Assembly (NCBI GenBank): GCA_022826925.1 | Contig: JAJDTX010000083.1 | Location: 47,150-111,149, forward strand | DNA: 64,000 bases | Reading direction: 5' to 3' | Origin: Bryobacterales bacterium | GTDB taxonomy: Bacteria; Acidobacteriota; Terriglobia; Bryobacterales; UBA6623 | Shown: piece after piece, positions 1 through 9,442 of the stretch | Layout: each line of letters opens with the position of its first letter | Numbering within the stretch: position 1 is the first letter of the stretch | The notes under the pieces: model-generated | Told to the model about the DNA's origin: nothing | The model's database searches: none | Seen by the model: the letters and a program-made list of their open reading frames with translations, nothing else | Translations under genes and position numbers: made by a program

Positions 1-32
1 CGTCCAAGGCGGACCACTAAGAGTATATGCGA

Positions 33-48
33 CCCGCCACCGGGCGGG
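33..48 (-). terminator. GC-rich hairpin after the PQQ dehydrogenase gene
   Basis: A perfect 6-bp stem (CCCGCC/GGCGGG) with a 4-base loop lies just beyond the stop codon of the minus-strand gene ending at 62. There is no T run after it on the minus strand, so intrinsic termination is only a guess. Confidence 0.3.
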
Positions 49-61
49 GCTGCGGAATTGC

Positions 62-2176
62 CTATTGGCCGGAAGTTTCGCGGTCGATGTTGGCCCGCGA
101 GATGATGTACTGCCGGATCAGTTCCGTCTCGGTCTCGTTTAGGTCGTTGCCAAAACTGTCCATGCCAAGATCCAGCAGCAAGCCTTCACGCACGACTTTC
201 TGAAAGGCATCGTGGATGGCCGGGCTCATCAAGCGCAGGTCGGCGTTACGGTAGCCGCGCGCTCCGTAGCCGTGGCACGAGGCGCAGAATTGGTGATAGA
301 GCGTCTCGCCTTGGTCCAATTCCTCGGTTGACGCTGTCATCGGCGGTTGCTCCGGAATCGACCTGTCGCGCGATGGCGGTTCCGGCAGAGCATGATCCGC
401 GCCGAGCGAGAAAACGAGCAGCTTTCCGAAATCGAGATAGGTAAAGCTGGCGCCGACCACTACTGCCACGTATTGCGTATTGCCGACTCGGTAGGTGACG
501 GGAGGGGCGATGATCGAACCGTAGGCGTCGAACGCCCAGAGCCGCTCGCCTGTGTCGCTGTTGTAGGCCGATAGCGTCCCGCTTCCGTCACCTTGGAAGA
601 CAAGCCCTCCGGCAGTCGAAAGCACGCCTCCGATCCGCGCGGTCTTGTTCTGCACCTTCCAGACGGTCTCCCCGGTGAGCGGGTCGAAAGCCTTGAGAAA
701 CCCCTTGGCCTCGGGCCGCTCCCCCGCTTGCTCGATGAGCTCTGTGCGGTAGGCCCCCATCGCAACCCCCAAGTTCATGGTTCGCTCGCGCGGGCGGTAG
801 ACACCGGTCTCGCGATAGTCCTTCGGGAGGGCGAAAAAGAACGGCGTGTCGTGCGTCGGGATGTACATCAGGCCCTTGGCGGCGTCAAACGACATCGGCT
901 CCCAGTTGTGCGCGCCCGTGTTTCCCGGCAGGATCCACTGCGGCTTCTCCTCCCACACGACATCCGGATTCTCGACCGGCCTCCCCGTCTCCATGTCGAC
1001 GTGGGTGGCCCACGTCATCGCGCCGTAGGGATGCGCCCTGAGCAGTTCGCCATCGATGCGGTCCAATACGTAGAAGAACCCGTTCTTGGGCGCCTGCATG
1101 AGCACCTTGCGGTCCGCTCCGTCGACCTCCATGTCAGCCAAGACCATGTCCTGCGTCGCCGTGTAGTCCCAGTTGTCGCCGGGCGTGGTCTGGTAGTACC
1201 ACTTCATCCGGCCGGTCTCGGGGTCCAAGGCAACGACCGACGACAGGAAGAGGTTGTCGCCGCCACCGGGCGAGCGGATCTTGCGCGACCATGGCGTGCC
1301 GTTGCCCACGCCGATGTAGACCGTGTGCAAGTCGGCGTCGTAGGTCATGCTGTTCCAAACCGTGCCCCCGCCGCCAAGCTTCCACCATTCGCCGTTCCAA
1401 GTCTCGGCCGCCATTTCCATCTCGGGATGCTCGAACGGCATGGAGGGATCGCCCGGCACGGTGAAGAAACGCCACTCCTTCTCGCCTGTCTCGGCGTTGT
1501 AGGCAGTCACGTAGCCGCGGTGGTCCCACTCGGAGCCGCTGTTGCCGATGAAGACCTTCCCGGCGGCGGCTAGCGGAGCGCCGGAAATGGTGTAGGGGAC
1601 CCGGGACGGGTAATCGTCGGTGGCCACATCCCACACTTTCTCTCCCGTCCGGGCATCGATCGCCACCAGGCGGGCGTCAAACGTAGCCGTATAGACCCGG
1701 TTCCGGTACACCGCCACGCCCCGATTGATCGGCCCGCCGCAGCACGACCAGCGAGCGCGGGTGCGCCGGGTCTTGGGGTCGAACGTCCAGATCGTCTCGC
1801 CCGTGTCGGCGTCGACTGCCGAGACAGCACTCCAGCTGTCGGTGACATACAGGACGCCATCCACCACGATCGGAGACGATTGCAAGCGATGGCGAACCTC
1901 GATCTTGCGCGTCCAGTTCAAGCCGAGGTCGCGAACGGTCCGGCGGTTGATCTGCTCGAGCGGGGAAAAGCGGTGCTGGCTGTAGCCGCGTCCGTACGCC
2001 AGCCACTGTCCGGGATCGTTGTCGTCAATCCTGTCGATCCGCTCGTCATCGACGCGCCCAGCGGATGGCTGGCTAGCGGAGCTCTGCGCGGAAGCCGTGG
2101 CGACGCAGCACGCTAGCACCAACGCAAGACCGGCGAAACGACGCTTGGGGACGAAGAGGCTCGACGATAGGTCCAC
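62..2176 (-). CDS. PQQ-dependent dehydrogenase with C-terminal cytochrome c domain
   Basis: Predicted periplasmic quinoprotein dehydrogenase (type I/II alcohol dehydrogenase family), 704 aa, oxidising an alcohol or sugar and passing electrons to an attached heme. The chosen start is GTG at 2176 and gives a hydrophobic signal peptide ending near ATASA (about residues 12-30). The eight-bladed propeller shows several DxxTGExxW-type PQQ repeats, and a vicinal cysteine pair at about 145-146 (WSCCGG) matches the disulfide ring above PQQ. A single heme motif CASCH is at about 631-635, with later Met residues (LMSP, GMDSF) as candidate axial ligands. Its length fits the quinohemoprotein class. The gene is divergent from the GRWEG-family gene at 2414. 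The substrate cannot be read from the sequence. Confidence 0.93.
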   Translation of the reverse strand: MDLSSSLFVPKRRFAGLALVLACCVATASAQSSASQPSAGRVDDERIDRIDDNDPGQWLAYGRGYSQHRFSPLEQINRRTVRDLGLNWTRKIEVRHRLQSSPIVVDGVLYVTDSWSAVSAVDADTGETIWTFDPKTRRTRARWSCCGGPINRGVAVYRNRVYTATFDARLVAIDARTGEKVWDVATDDYPSRVPYTISGAPLAAAGKVFIGNSGSEWDHRGYVTAYNAETGEKEWRFFTVPGDPSMPFEHPEMEMAAETWNGEWWKLGGGGTVWNSMTYDADLHTVYIGVGNGTPWSRKIRSPGGGDNLFLSSVVALDPETGRMKWYYQTTPGDNWDYTATQDMVLADMEVDGADRKVLMQAPKNGFFYVLDRIDGELLRAHPYGAMTWATHVDMETGRPVENPDVVWEEKPQWILPGNTGAHNWEPMSFDAAKGLMYIPTHDTPFFFALPKDYRETGVYRPRERTMNLGVAMGAYRTELIEQAGERPEAKGFLKAFDPLTGETVWKVQNKTARIGGVLSTAGGLVFQGDGSGTLSAYNSDTGERLWAFDAYGSIIAPPVTYRVGNTQYVAVVVGASFTYLDFGKLLVFSLGADHALPEPPSRDRSIPEQPPMTASTEELDQGETLYHQFCASCHGYGARGYRNADLRLMSPAIHDAFQKVVREGLLLDLGMDSFGNDLNETETELIRQYIISRANIDRETSGQ

Positions 2177-2413
2177 TGCGCGATTCCGGTGGCCGCTGCC
2201 GCGCGGCTGCCGGGCAGAGAGTATAGCGCAGGCTGCCCGGCGCGATCGCGAATCCGGCGACGTGCCGCCGGTTCAGGAGCAGGCCGGCGTCCAGCCTGCT
2301 CCGGCGGAAGGACACCGCCGGACCCCTGCCAAGGCCCACATCGGGCGACGAACTGGCTGATTCCTGCGGTGCCCGGTTTCGCTCCGGCCCGAATCGGTAG
2401 TAGACTCTTCAAA

Positions 2414-3253
2414 GTGTTGCACGTGATTCGACCCCACGCCCGATCCTTGTCTGCCAGCGCTCCAGTGGCCGCCGCGACTCTCTGCTTCTGCCTGGCGCTT
2501 GTGCCAGCGGGCGGCCTTGCTCAGGACTATCAAGCCCCGCTCACCCCCGACGGGAACCCGAACCTGAACGGCATCTGGCAGGCCCTGGGCTCAGCCAACT
2601 GGAATATCGAGGGCCATTCGGCCGAAGCCGGGCCGGTCGTCAACATGGGTGCTCTGGGCGCGATTCCCGGCGGGTTGGGCATCGTCGAGGGCGGCGAAAT
2701 CCCCTACCAGCCCTGGGCGCTAGAGAAGCGGCTGCAGAACAAGGCGGACTGGATCAAGCTCGATCCGGTCGTCAAGTGCTACATGCCAGGCGTGCCGCGG
2801 GCCACCTACATGCCGTTCCCGTTCCAGATTGTCCAAACGCCGGACCACATCTTGGTCGCGTACGAGTTCGCCAGCGCATCTCGCGTGGTCTACATGAACC
2901 GGCCGGACTTCGAGCATCCCGGGGACGCGTGGATGGGGCACTCGCGGGGCCGCTGGGAAGGGCAGACGCTGGTGGTGGATGTCACCAACCACGTCGCCGA
3001 CACGTGGTTCGACAGCGCCGGAAATTTCCACTCCGAGTCGCTGAAGGTAGTCGAGCGGTACACGCCCACCGGCCCGAACCACCTCTTGTACGAGGCCACC
3101 ATCGAAGACGAGAACGTGTTCACCCGGCCGTGGAAGATCAAGCTTCCCCTCTACCGGCGCATGGACGCGAACATGCAACTGCTCGAATTCAAGTGCGTGG
3201 AGTTCGTGGAGGAGATGATGTACGGGCACTTGCGCAAGAAGGAAACGGAATGA
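2414..3253 (+). CDS. Secreted conserved hypothetical protein (GRWEG motif family)
   Basis: I know no function for this protein. The open frame runs back to 2189, but a GTG at 2414 (another at 2423) puts a signal peptide at the N-terminus (AAATLCFCLALVPAGGLAQ), giving about 279 aa. It begins the mature part with a PDGNPNLNGIWQ segment seen in many secreted acidobacterial proteins. It shares with the next gene a core GRWEGxTLVV followed by a beta-rich stretch (FDSAGNFHSE, VVERYTP, TRPWKIKLP), so the two are diverged paralogs. It ends 15 nt before the next gene, which has a strong ribosome binding site, so they probably form an operon. It may act alongside the PQQ dehydrogenase upstream; that is inference from position only. 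Confidence 0.8.
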   Translation: MLHVIRPHARSLSASAPVAAATLCFCLALVPAGGLAQDYQAPLTPDGNPNLNGIWQALGSANWNIEGHSAEAGPVVNMGALGAIPGGLGIVEGGEIPYQPWALEKRLQNKADWIKLDPVVKCYMPGVPRATYMPFPFQIVQTPDHILVAYEFASASRVVYMNRPDFEHPGDAWMGHSRGRWEGQTLVVDVTNHVADTWFDSAGNFHSESLKVVERYTPTGPNHLLYEATIEDENVFTRPWKIKLPLYRRMDANMQLLEFKCVEFVEEMMYGHLRKKETE

Positions 3254-3268
3254 CCTAGGAGGTTCGCC

Positions 3269-4267
3269 ATGACACATCGGGTCTTAGGGCTGGCAGCAGT
3301 CGCAGCCCTTGTGGTTGCGCCGCTGGCGGCGGCCGACGCTGCCGCGGAACGGCAGGAATGGACTCCCCCGCGCACGGCGTGGGGCGCGCCCGATTTGCGC
3401 GGCGTGTGGGACTTTCGGACAATCACGCCGCTGGAGCGACCCGCCCGGCTCGGCGAGCAGGACGTCTTCAGCGACGAAGAGGCCGCCGAGTTTCGCGTCG
3501 AGGAGTTGGGGCGCCGCAACAAGGATCGCCGCGCGTCCGACGGCATCTCGGCCGAGCAGGACGTGCGCAACGCCTACAACCAGTTCTGGTGGGACTACGG
3601 CAACGAACTCACCGAAGACAAGCGCACCTCGCTGATCGTGGATCCGCCAAACGGCAGGATCCCGGCCATGACCGAACCAGCTCGGACGCGCTACGCGGGG
3701 ATCCGCGCCGCTCGGGCGCGAGAGCCGCACGGCCCCGAGGACCGGGGCGTTGCCGAGCGCTGCATCCTGGGCTTTAACGCCGGGCCGCCTTACACGCCGA
3801 GCGCGTACAACAACAATGTCCATATCTTTCAGACGCCCGGCTACGCGGTGTTGCTGATCGAGATGGTCAACGACGCCCGCATCGTGCCGCTGGACGGGCG
3901 GGACCACCTGCCAAGTCACATGCGCCAGTGGCGCGGCGATGCGCGCGGACGCTGGGAAGGCGACACGCTAGTGGTCGAGTCGCGCAACTTTACCGACAAG
4001 ACCTCCTACCGGGGGACAGGGCCGAACATGGTGCTGACCGAGCGGTTCACGCGAGTGGCGCCAGACAGGGTCGTATACGAATACACGATCAGCGATCCCG
4101 AATCGTTCGAACAGCCGTGGTCGGCGGTCATACCCATGAAGAAGACGGACCAGCCGATGTTCGAATACGCCTGCCACGAGGGCAACTACAGCATGTTCAC
4201 GATGCTGGAGGGAGCGCGCGCGACGGAGCAGGCGGGCAAGCCTCACACGGGATCGAATCTGCCCTGA
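3269..4267 (+). CDS. Secreted conserved hypothetical protein (GRWEG motif family), paralog of the preceding gene
   Basis: Function unknown; 332 aa. The ATG start at 3269 is set by an AGGAGG-type ribosome binding site a few bases upstream (taggaggttcgcc). The N-terminus is a clear signal peptide (VAALVVAPLAAADAAA). The mature protein opens with WGAPDLRGVWDF and carries GRWEGDTLVVE at about residue 225, followed by TDKTSYRGTGPNM and YEYTISDPESFEQPWS, the same order as in the gene before it. Acidobacterial genomes often carry many copies of such proteins beside DUF6152 genes, as here. Probably periplasmic. A lipid- or steroid-related role has no support in this sequence. Confidence 0.82.
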   Translation: MTHRVLGLAAVAALVVAPLAAADAAAERQEWTPPRTAWGAPDLRGVWDFRTITPLERPARLGEQDVFSDEEAAEFRVEELGRRNKDRRASDGISAEQDVRNAYNQFWWDYGNELTEDKRTSLIVDPPNGRIPAMTEPARTRYAGIRAARAREPHGPEDRGVAERCILGFNAGPPYTPSAYNNNVHIFQTPGYAVLLIEMVNDARIVPLDGRDHLPSHMRQWRGDARGRWEGDTLVVESRNFTDKTSYRGTGPNMVLTERFTRVAPDRVVYEYTISDPESFEQPWSAVIPMKKTDQPMFEYACHEGNYSMFTMLEGARATEQAGKPHTGSNLP

Positions 4268-4506
4268 TTTGGCTGCAACAGGGAGCGTTTGTTCGATGGC
4301 AAGCATTGAGCCGCAGGTCTTGCCGGCGTGGCTCGCCGATAGCACGCGAGGCTCTGGCGAGGTTCCGGCCGGAAGGCGAGTGATCGGGCTCTTGCGGCGT
4401 TCCCGCGCTATCGTTCTTCAATCGGGGTCGCCAAGCGTCGGATTGTCGCTCGCTGACCCGATCGCAGGCTCGTTAGGGTAAACTGCAACCGAGGAGAGAA
4501 GGCAAC

Positions 4507-4941
4507 ATGTCCAAAGGCGCCACAAGCATCTGCGTCACCATCATCCTGATCACCCTGGTGGCTGCAGCGCAGTTGCTGGCCCATCATGCGTTCTCGGCCG
4601 AATTCGACGCTAACCGGCCCGTGCAGCTCAAGGGCACCGTGACGAAGATGGAGTGGATCAACCCGCACGCTTGGATTCATATCGACGTGAACATGGAAGA
4701 CGGCAAGGTCGAGCAATGGATGATCGAGGGGGGCACGCCAAACACCCTCTTCCGTCGCGGTTTTACCAAACAATCCCTGCTGCCGGGCACGGTCATCATG
4801 GTCGATGGCTACCAAGCCAAGGACGGCACGCAAAAGGCCAACGGTCGCGACCTGACGTTTGAGAACGGCACGCGGCTGTTCATGGGGTCGTCCGGCACCG
4901 GCGCGCCTCGGGATGGAAGGGATCCGACCGAGCGGCGCTAG
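4507..4941 (+). CDS. DUF6152 family secreted protein
   Basis: Small exported protein of 144 aa. It has a signal peptide (ITLVAAAQLLA), then the family hallmark HHAFSAEFDANRPVQLKG, a beta-strand core with WINPHAWIHIDV and a GxxxQ-like ending. DUF6152 proteins have an OB-like beta fold and no assigned function. They are typically encoded beside secreted GRWEG-family proteins in Acidobacteria, and the two preceding genes fit that pattern. A purine-rich ribosome binding site (gaggagagaaggcaac) precedes the ATG. Confidence in the family is good; the biological role is unknown. Confidence 0.85.
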   Translation: MSKGATSICVTIILITLVAAAQLLAHHAFSAEFDANRPVQLKGTVTKMEWINPHAWIHIDVNMEDGKVEQWMIEGGTPNTLFRRGFTKQSLLPGTVIMVDGYQAKDGTQKANGRDLTFENGTRLFMGSSGTGAPRDGRDPTERR

Positions 4942-5210
4942 GCCGAATACCATTCCCGAACAAGCCCTCCAACGGGTAGCTACGCGCTGGGTTTCACCAA
5001 GCAGCGGAACGCGAAGAAACCCGGGCGGTAACTAGCGACTGCGATTGCACGCAGTTGTCTCCTCGCGAAACAATCGGTCGTGCGACATTGCGGCAGCTTG
5101 CCGACGGACCCGCCGACGAGCCTAACGGGTGGGCGCGGATTCACGCGACACCCCAGCTGGGAACCGCTGATTCCTTCGGCCGTTCGAGAGACACTGAGGA
5201 AGTGCCTGCG

Positions 5211-5630
5211 ATGAAACAGTTCGTTCGACAACTGCACGTTGAGACTAGGGGCACCGGCCTGTCCGAAGTCACCCGCCCGATACTGGACTGGGTGGCAGGG
5301 CTTGACATCGAGACCGGCATGCTGACCGTCTACATCCGCCATACGTCCGCGTCCTTGACGATTCAAGAAAACGCCGACCCAGACGTCGTGCATGACCTCG
5401 AGAGGTTCTTCTCCCGCCTGGTGCCCGAAGATAACCGCCTGTACCAGCACACGATGGAAGGGCCGGATGACATGCCGGCGCACATCCGGACGGCATTGAC
5501 CCAGACCCACTTGGCGATACCCGTTGTCGACCGCAGGCCGACCCTCGGCACTTGGCAGGGAATCTATCTCTTCGAGCACCGCCGCCGCCCCCATCGGCGG
5601 ACGCTTGTGCTGCACGTGATCGGCCAATAG
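5211..5630 (+). CDS. yjbQ: YjbQ/UPF0047 family protein (secondary thiamine-phosphate synthase-like)
   Basis: Cytosolic protein of 139 aa in the YjbQ family. Homologs show weak thiamine-phosphate synthase activity and can rescue thiE mutants, although the physiological reaction is unsettled. The frame is open further upstream, but ATG 5211 has a GAGGAAGTG ribosome binding site and matches the usual family start (MKQFVRQLHVET). Family motifs are present: HTSASLTIQENADPDV at about 44-59, a histidine-containing segment YQHTMEGPDDMPAHI, and GTWQGIYLFEHR near the C-terminus. Length is normal. It is flanked by non-coding sequence and looks like a single-gene transcript. Confidence 0.93.
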   Translation: MKQFVRQLHVETRGTGLSEVTRPILDWVAGLDIETGMLTVYIRHTSASLTIQENADPDVVHDLERFFSRLVPEDNRLYQHTMEGPDDMPAHIRTALTQTHLAIPVVDRRPTLGTWQGIYLFEHRRRPHRRTLVLHVIGQ

Positions 5631-5839
5631 ACTTGTCCGGCTATTCTTGGCTCGATGGGCTGCTGCGTCTGTCCCCGAATTTCTCAATTGGGCGGGGTAT
5701 TGGTGATGTGTGGTGAGCCCGGAGGAGCAGGTTCAGAGGAATGCGCTCGCCTCGCCACGCGTCCGGCCCGCCAACTTGTCGACGAGGCGATCGCGATATG
5801 GTGCCCGCGCCTTAGCTCAGATCGCCACCCGCAGCGGGG

Positions 5840-6742
5840 CTATTCCGGACGAATCGAATGAATCGCTTCGGCGAAGCGTTTGCCGAGTTCGATGTACCCG
5901 TTCGTGTCGTAGTGATAGGGGTCCGAATAGCCGTATTCGTCAGTCTCGGTAACGATGGCGGCAGCCGTGTCGGAGTCGACGAAATCCTGTTGGGCCTGCC
6001 TGACGGCATCGCCGTAATTCCAAACCTTGCCGTCCTTGTCCTCGCCCGAGTCGGAGATGCGCCCGATCACAACCGGTAGATCGTCGACCCGCAGGGCCGC
6101 CCGCATGAGGTCCATCAAGCGCTTGAGGTTGCGTTCGTAGCGCCCTGCGACGGCGGCGGTGCCGGCGTCGCTCTCGCCCTGCATCCATAAGATCCCGGCG
6201 GGGATCAGTGTGTCGCTTGCCCCATCGCCATCGATATCTCGCTCGGCGAACGCGTTCTTCAACGTGCTCAAGAAGTTGTCGTACTGATTGACACCGGAGT
6301 ACTGCACGGGACCCCCTATGAAGTCAGCTTCCCAGCTGCCAAACCAACGGGCCGCCGTTTCATCGATCGATGTGCCACCGCGCGAATACTTGATCAGCGC
6401 AATCTTCTCGCCGGGGCGAAGCTCACTCAATCGACGCACGAATGTGATCTCGATGCCGAATCGGTTCGAGTACTCGTTCGCAGCGCTATCGGCGCTGAAG
6501 CCCGCGCCGTGTCCCGGGCGCAGCTTGGCCCAAACGCCCAGGCCTCCGCCTGCCGCGCCATCGGGTGTGGGATTGCCATGAAAGATGGGCACGGCATTGT
6601 TTACCCCTCGGAGGTCAGCGGATAGCTCACCGACCTTGCCGTACCCGTCCATGTTCGATTGACCGCCGAGATAGTAGACGTGATAGGTCTCCGCCGACAA
6701 CAATGTCGCGGCGACAACGACCCCAAGAAGAACTCGCAACAT
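5840..6742 (-). CDS. Exported sialate O-acetylesterase-like SGNH hydrolase
   Basis: Predicted secreted carbohydrate esterase (DUF303/SASA type) of about 300 aa. The start ATG at 6742 is preferred over upstream codons because it opens a signal peptide (MLRVLLGVVVAATLLSA). The nucleophile block GGQSNMDGYG is right after the signal peptide. An oxyanion/Gly block IKYSRGGTSID and the characteristic LWMQGESDA follow mid-protein. The acid and base are probably the Asp and His in DPYHYDTNGYIELG near the C-terminus. Likely action is removal of acetyl groups from exported or environmental glycans. No operon partner is adjacent on the same strand. Confidence 0.87.
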   Translation of the reverse strand: MLRVLLGVVVAATLLSAETYHVYYLGGQSNMDGYGKVGELSADLRGVNNAVPIFHGNPTPDGAAGGGLGVWAKLRPGHGAGFSADSAANEYSNRFGIEITFVRRLSELRPGEKIALIKYSRGGTSIDETAARWFGSWEADFIGGPVQYSGVNQYDNFLSTLKNAFAERDIDGDGASDTLIPAGILWMQGESDAGTAAVAGRYERNLKRLMDLMRAALRVDDLPVVIGRISDSGEDKDGKVWNYGDAVRQAQQDFVDSDTAAAIVTETDEYGYSDPYHYDTNGYIELGKRFAEAIHSIRPE

Positions 6743-7537
6743 TCTGTTCTCATCGTAGTCGACGAAGTCAGTGCGAGGCACCAAACACAGCCCAGCTGCA
6801 GAATGGCATATCGGCCCTAGAGTGAGCACCGTATCCCCGTTCCGCTTTCCATCATCACTCGCTGCAATCTCACTTCAAACCCGCCAAACAGCCGACTCTG
6901 GAGCAGCACAACGGCCAACAGTTGCCGTGAGTCCGCTTGGAAGGCAAGCACTTGCGCCCAAATCCTTCAGAACTTTGGGTTGACGGCAATCTGAGCTGCG
7001 ATGACGAACCTAATCTCCCATGAGCTGCATCCCGCCAGGGCCCGTCACACAGCGAGTTTCCGGACAGTCGATGTTCGCAGCCGGCTGGCTTCGGCTTGGG
7101 ACTGATCGGGCGAGGTCGGGGCTCGAAACGGGTAGGGAGCGGAGCTGGACAGCGCCGTGCTGCGATCTTCCAGGGCATGGCGCTTCCTCCTCGCCCTGGG
7201 CCATTGCGTTGCCAAGGGCAATGGCATTCCGAGCGGGTTTGCCACGACGGCCGCCTGGGCTGCGAGGCCTTGTGGTTCCGGGCCCGCCCATTGGGATATC
7301 ACCGGCCTCGCAATCCAGCTCAATACGCCAACGACGACGATCGTTCGGAAGGGTTTTCGAACAAGGCTCCACCCGCACAGCATCACGATTGGCAGGCCAA
7401 TGGCCAACGGAACGGCGAATTCTTGGCTGTAGAAGATGCGGTGCGGTCACAAGCATCCCGCGGCGAAGTGGGTGTTACTGGCACCGTTTCCATCTGTCGC
7501 ACGGCCTGTTGTCTCCGCCCGCCACCAGACCGCGCAT
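6743..7537. other. Intergenic stretch with one possible decayed membrane-protein frame
   Basis: About 800 bases with no convincing gene. On the minus strand, from roughly 7437 down to 7210, one frame gives a protein-like, partly hydrophobic sequence (FAVPLAIGLPIVMLCGWSLV, then TIVVVGVLSWIARPVI). A TGA stop sits immediately before it and no start or ribosome binding site is visible, so a gene relic is more likely than a gene. Nothing else was recognised. Confidence 0.35.
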
Positions 7538-8812
7538 TCACTCGGGGCCGATTGCCCATAGGTGGTTCGCGGTGCGGATATAGAAGCGTCCGCCTGACAC
7601 TGCCATCGATGCCTGCGTGTGCTCGTGCAAGCGGTTACGCGTCAATTCCTTGAATTCGCGGCCTGCTCGGATTACGGTGGTCTCGCCCTCCTCGGAGAGG
7701 AAATAGACCCGCCCCTCGGCGAGGACGGGGGATGCCCAGTGCTTGCCGCCCACGCGTTCCTGCCAGATGACCTCGCCCGTTTCCGCATCCATGCAGGTAG
7801 CGACGCCGTTTTCGTGCACGTTGTAGAGCAGCCCAGAGTCGTAGATCATCGACGGGATGTGCGAGGCGGAGCGCGTCTGCTCCCATACGACCTTTCCGCC
7901 CGGAGCAACCGCACGGATCGCGGTCGCCTCGAAACCCGAGATTGAGTAAGCCAGGCCGCCTCCGACGACGATCGAGGGCGCAACGCCTTCGCCCTGGGCG
8001 TAGACCGACCAGAGCCGCTCGCCGGTGTTCGGGTCAAACCCTTGGATCACGTCGCCCGCTGCAGTGACAAGTTGCGGCGCTCCTTCGACCTGCATGAGGT
8101 TGGGCGTGACGTGGGCCAGTCGCGAAAGCCCTCGCTTCGCTTCCCATTTCAGCTCGCCCGTCTCTTTGTCAAGAGCCCAGATGGCGGCTCCGTCCCAAGG
8201 AACCTTCCAGCCGAGCTTTTCCTCTCGCCGCGTCCGGCTGGATGGGTCGAACGCCATGATGAGCAGGTTCTCGTACAGGATGGGTGAAGCGCCGAGGCCA
8301 TGCTCGGAGAAGAAATCGAAGTCGCGATTCTTCCACAGCACGTTGCCTTCGAAATCGAGAGCGACGATGCTGCCGTCGGCGAACACCGCGAAGACGCTCT
8401 CGCCGTCGGTAACCGGTGTCGGCGAAGCGTAAGAATTCTGCCGCCGCTTCATCAATGTCTCCTGGTCGAAGACGTGCTTGTCCCAAAGGAGCGTTCCCTT
8501 CCGAGCGTCGAGCGACAGGACATGGCAGGACGCGCCGTCGTTGGTGGCGGTGGAAAGGAAGATACGGTCCTCCCAGACTATCGGTGACGACCACGCGCTT
8601 CCGGTCATCGGAGTCTTCCACACCACATTGGTGTCTGGCGACCAGTGCAACGGCAGGCCGTCCTCGAGCGAAACGCCCTGTCGTGTCGGCCCGCGAAAGG
8701 CGGGCCAGTTCTCGGCCGAAGCAACCGAGACACAGACTGTCATCAGCGCACCGGCGAGAGCGGTCCAAGTCATCAGCGAGAGGGCGCAAGGGATGGCGTG
8801 GAGAAGGGTCAT
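7538..8812 (-). CDS. Exported PQQ-like beta-propeller protein (BamB-like)
   Basis: Periplasmic or secreted WD/PQQ-like repeat protein, about 424 aa. The ATG at 8812 was chosen because it begins a signal peptide (about residues 1-34, ending SVASAENW). The longer upstream frame is low-complexity and unlikely to be translated. The mature part starts WPAFRGPTRQGVS and continues through seven or so blades with DARKGTLLWDK, DFEGNVLWKN, DKETGELKWEA, DPNTGERLW and DAETGEVIWQE repeats. No cytochrome motif and no vicinal Cys pair are present, so it is probably a non-enzymatic propeller of the kind widespread in Acidobacteria and Planctomycetes rather than a true PQQ dehydrogenase. True BamB is unlikely, since no assembly-complex genes lie nearby. 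Confidence 0.88.
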   Translation of the reverse strand: MTLLHAIPCALSLMTWTALAGALMTVCVSVASAENWPAFRGPTRQGVSLEDGLPLHWSPDTNVVWKTPMTGSAWSSPIVWEDRIFLSTATNDGASCHVLSLDARKGTLLWDKHVFDQETLMKRRQNSYASPTPVTDGESVFAVFADGSIVALDFEGNVLWKNRDFDFFSEHGLGASPILYENLLIMAFDPSSRTRREEKLGWKVPWDGAAIWALDKETGELKWEAKRGLSRLAHVTPNLMQVEGAPQLVTAAGDVIQGFDPNTGERLWSVYAQGEGVAPSIVVGGGLAYSISGFEATAIRAVAPGGKVVWEQTRSASHIPSMIYDSGLLYNVHENGVATCMDAETGEVIWQERVGGKHWASPVLAEGRVYFLSEEGETTVIRAGREFKELTRNRLHEHTQASMAVSGGRFYIRTANHLWAIGPE

Positions 8813-9442
8813 TCTGGCGGATGGCGGCAAACGGTTCGTCGTAGCGGCTCCCGTTGGCGTTTGCTGGGCCCGCGCCTCGCTGACCGGCGTGCCGGGCGCG
8901 GAAGATGACGGTTCGAATGGGGATGGAATCTGTGCTCGCTTTCTCATGGCTGGCTTGGCCGTGTCAGCTGAAGTTCTCGCTCTGCATGAGGGTTTCGCCC
9001 CCTGCCCGGGTCGCGTGGTCTCCGCGATGGGCGGGTACCGTAGCAGCATGACTCGGCGAGACGGTCTCTGGCGATCTGGCGCGTGGCGCTCGAGCGGTGA
9101 CCGAAGTTCATCTTAGACTGCTTCAACCATTTCGGCAGGGAGCACTGCCGACTCGCTCAAGCGCGGAGGCTGGGCTGTGGGAGAACGCAGGAAGGCACGC
9201 CCCACGCGGTGGGCTATGATCTGGCTGATGCGTTTGCCGGGACTCGTGGCCACTGCTATTGCTCTCGCCCAGTGTGGTGCAGCCGCGGATCATCCCTCCG
9301 CGCAGTTCGCGAATGAATTGATCGAAATGTAGATGGACGTGCCGGATCCCGAGAACGGCCATTACGAATGAGCGACTGGAAGGGTCACTCCCAAGAGCGA
9401 TTGAGACCCAGCAAATCCTAGCGAAGGCGAATGACTCCCTGA
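8813..9442. other. Intergenic region
   Basis: About 630 bases between two minus-strand genes. Apart from the short signal-peptide-like frame listed at 9216, no gene, RNA or repeat was recognised. Long antisense frames here are compositionally biased and have no family features. Confidence 0.4.
9216..9332 (+). CDS. Tiny possible secreted peptide or truncated gene start
   Basis: A 38-codon frame beginning ATG at 9216 reads like a signal peptide (LPGLVATAIALAQCGAAAD) followed by only 14 residues before TAG. A second short in-frame stretch follows directly after the stop. It could be a genuine small secreted protein, but a gene truncated by an early stop is equally likely. No ribosome binding site stands out. 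Confidence 0.2.
   Translation: MIWLMRLPGLVATAIALAQCGAAADHPSAQFANELIEM

Noticed and set aside
593..1573. Long plus-strand frame of 326 codons
   Set aside because: It lies entirely antisense to the PQQ dehydrogenase, whose motifs are clear; it is rich in Arg/Pro/His and has no domain.
3284..3919. Minus-strand frame of 211 codons
   Set aside because: Antisense to the GRWEG-family gene at 3269, which has a signal peptide and a strong ribosome binding site.
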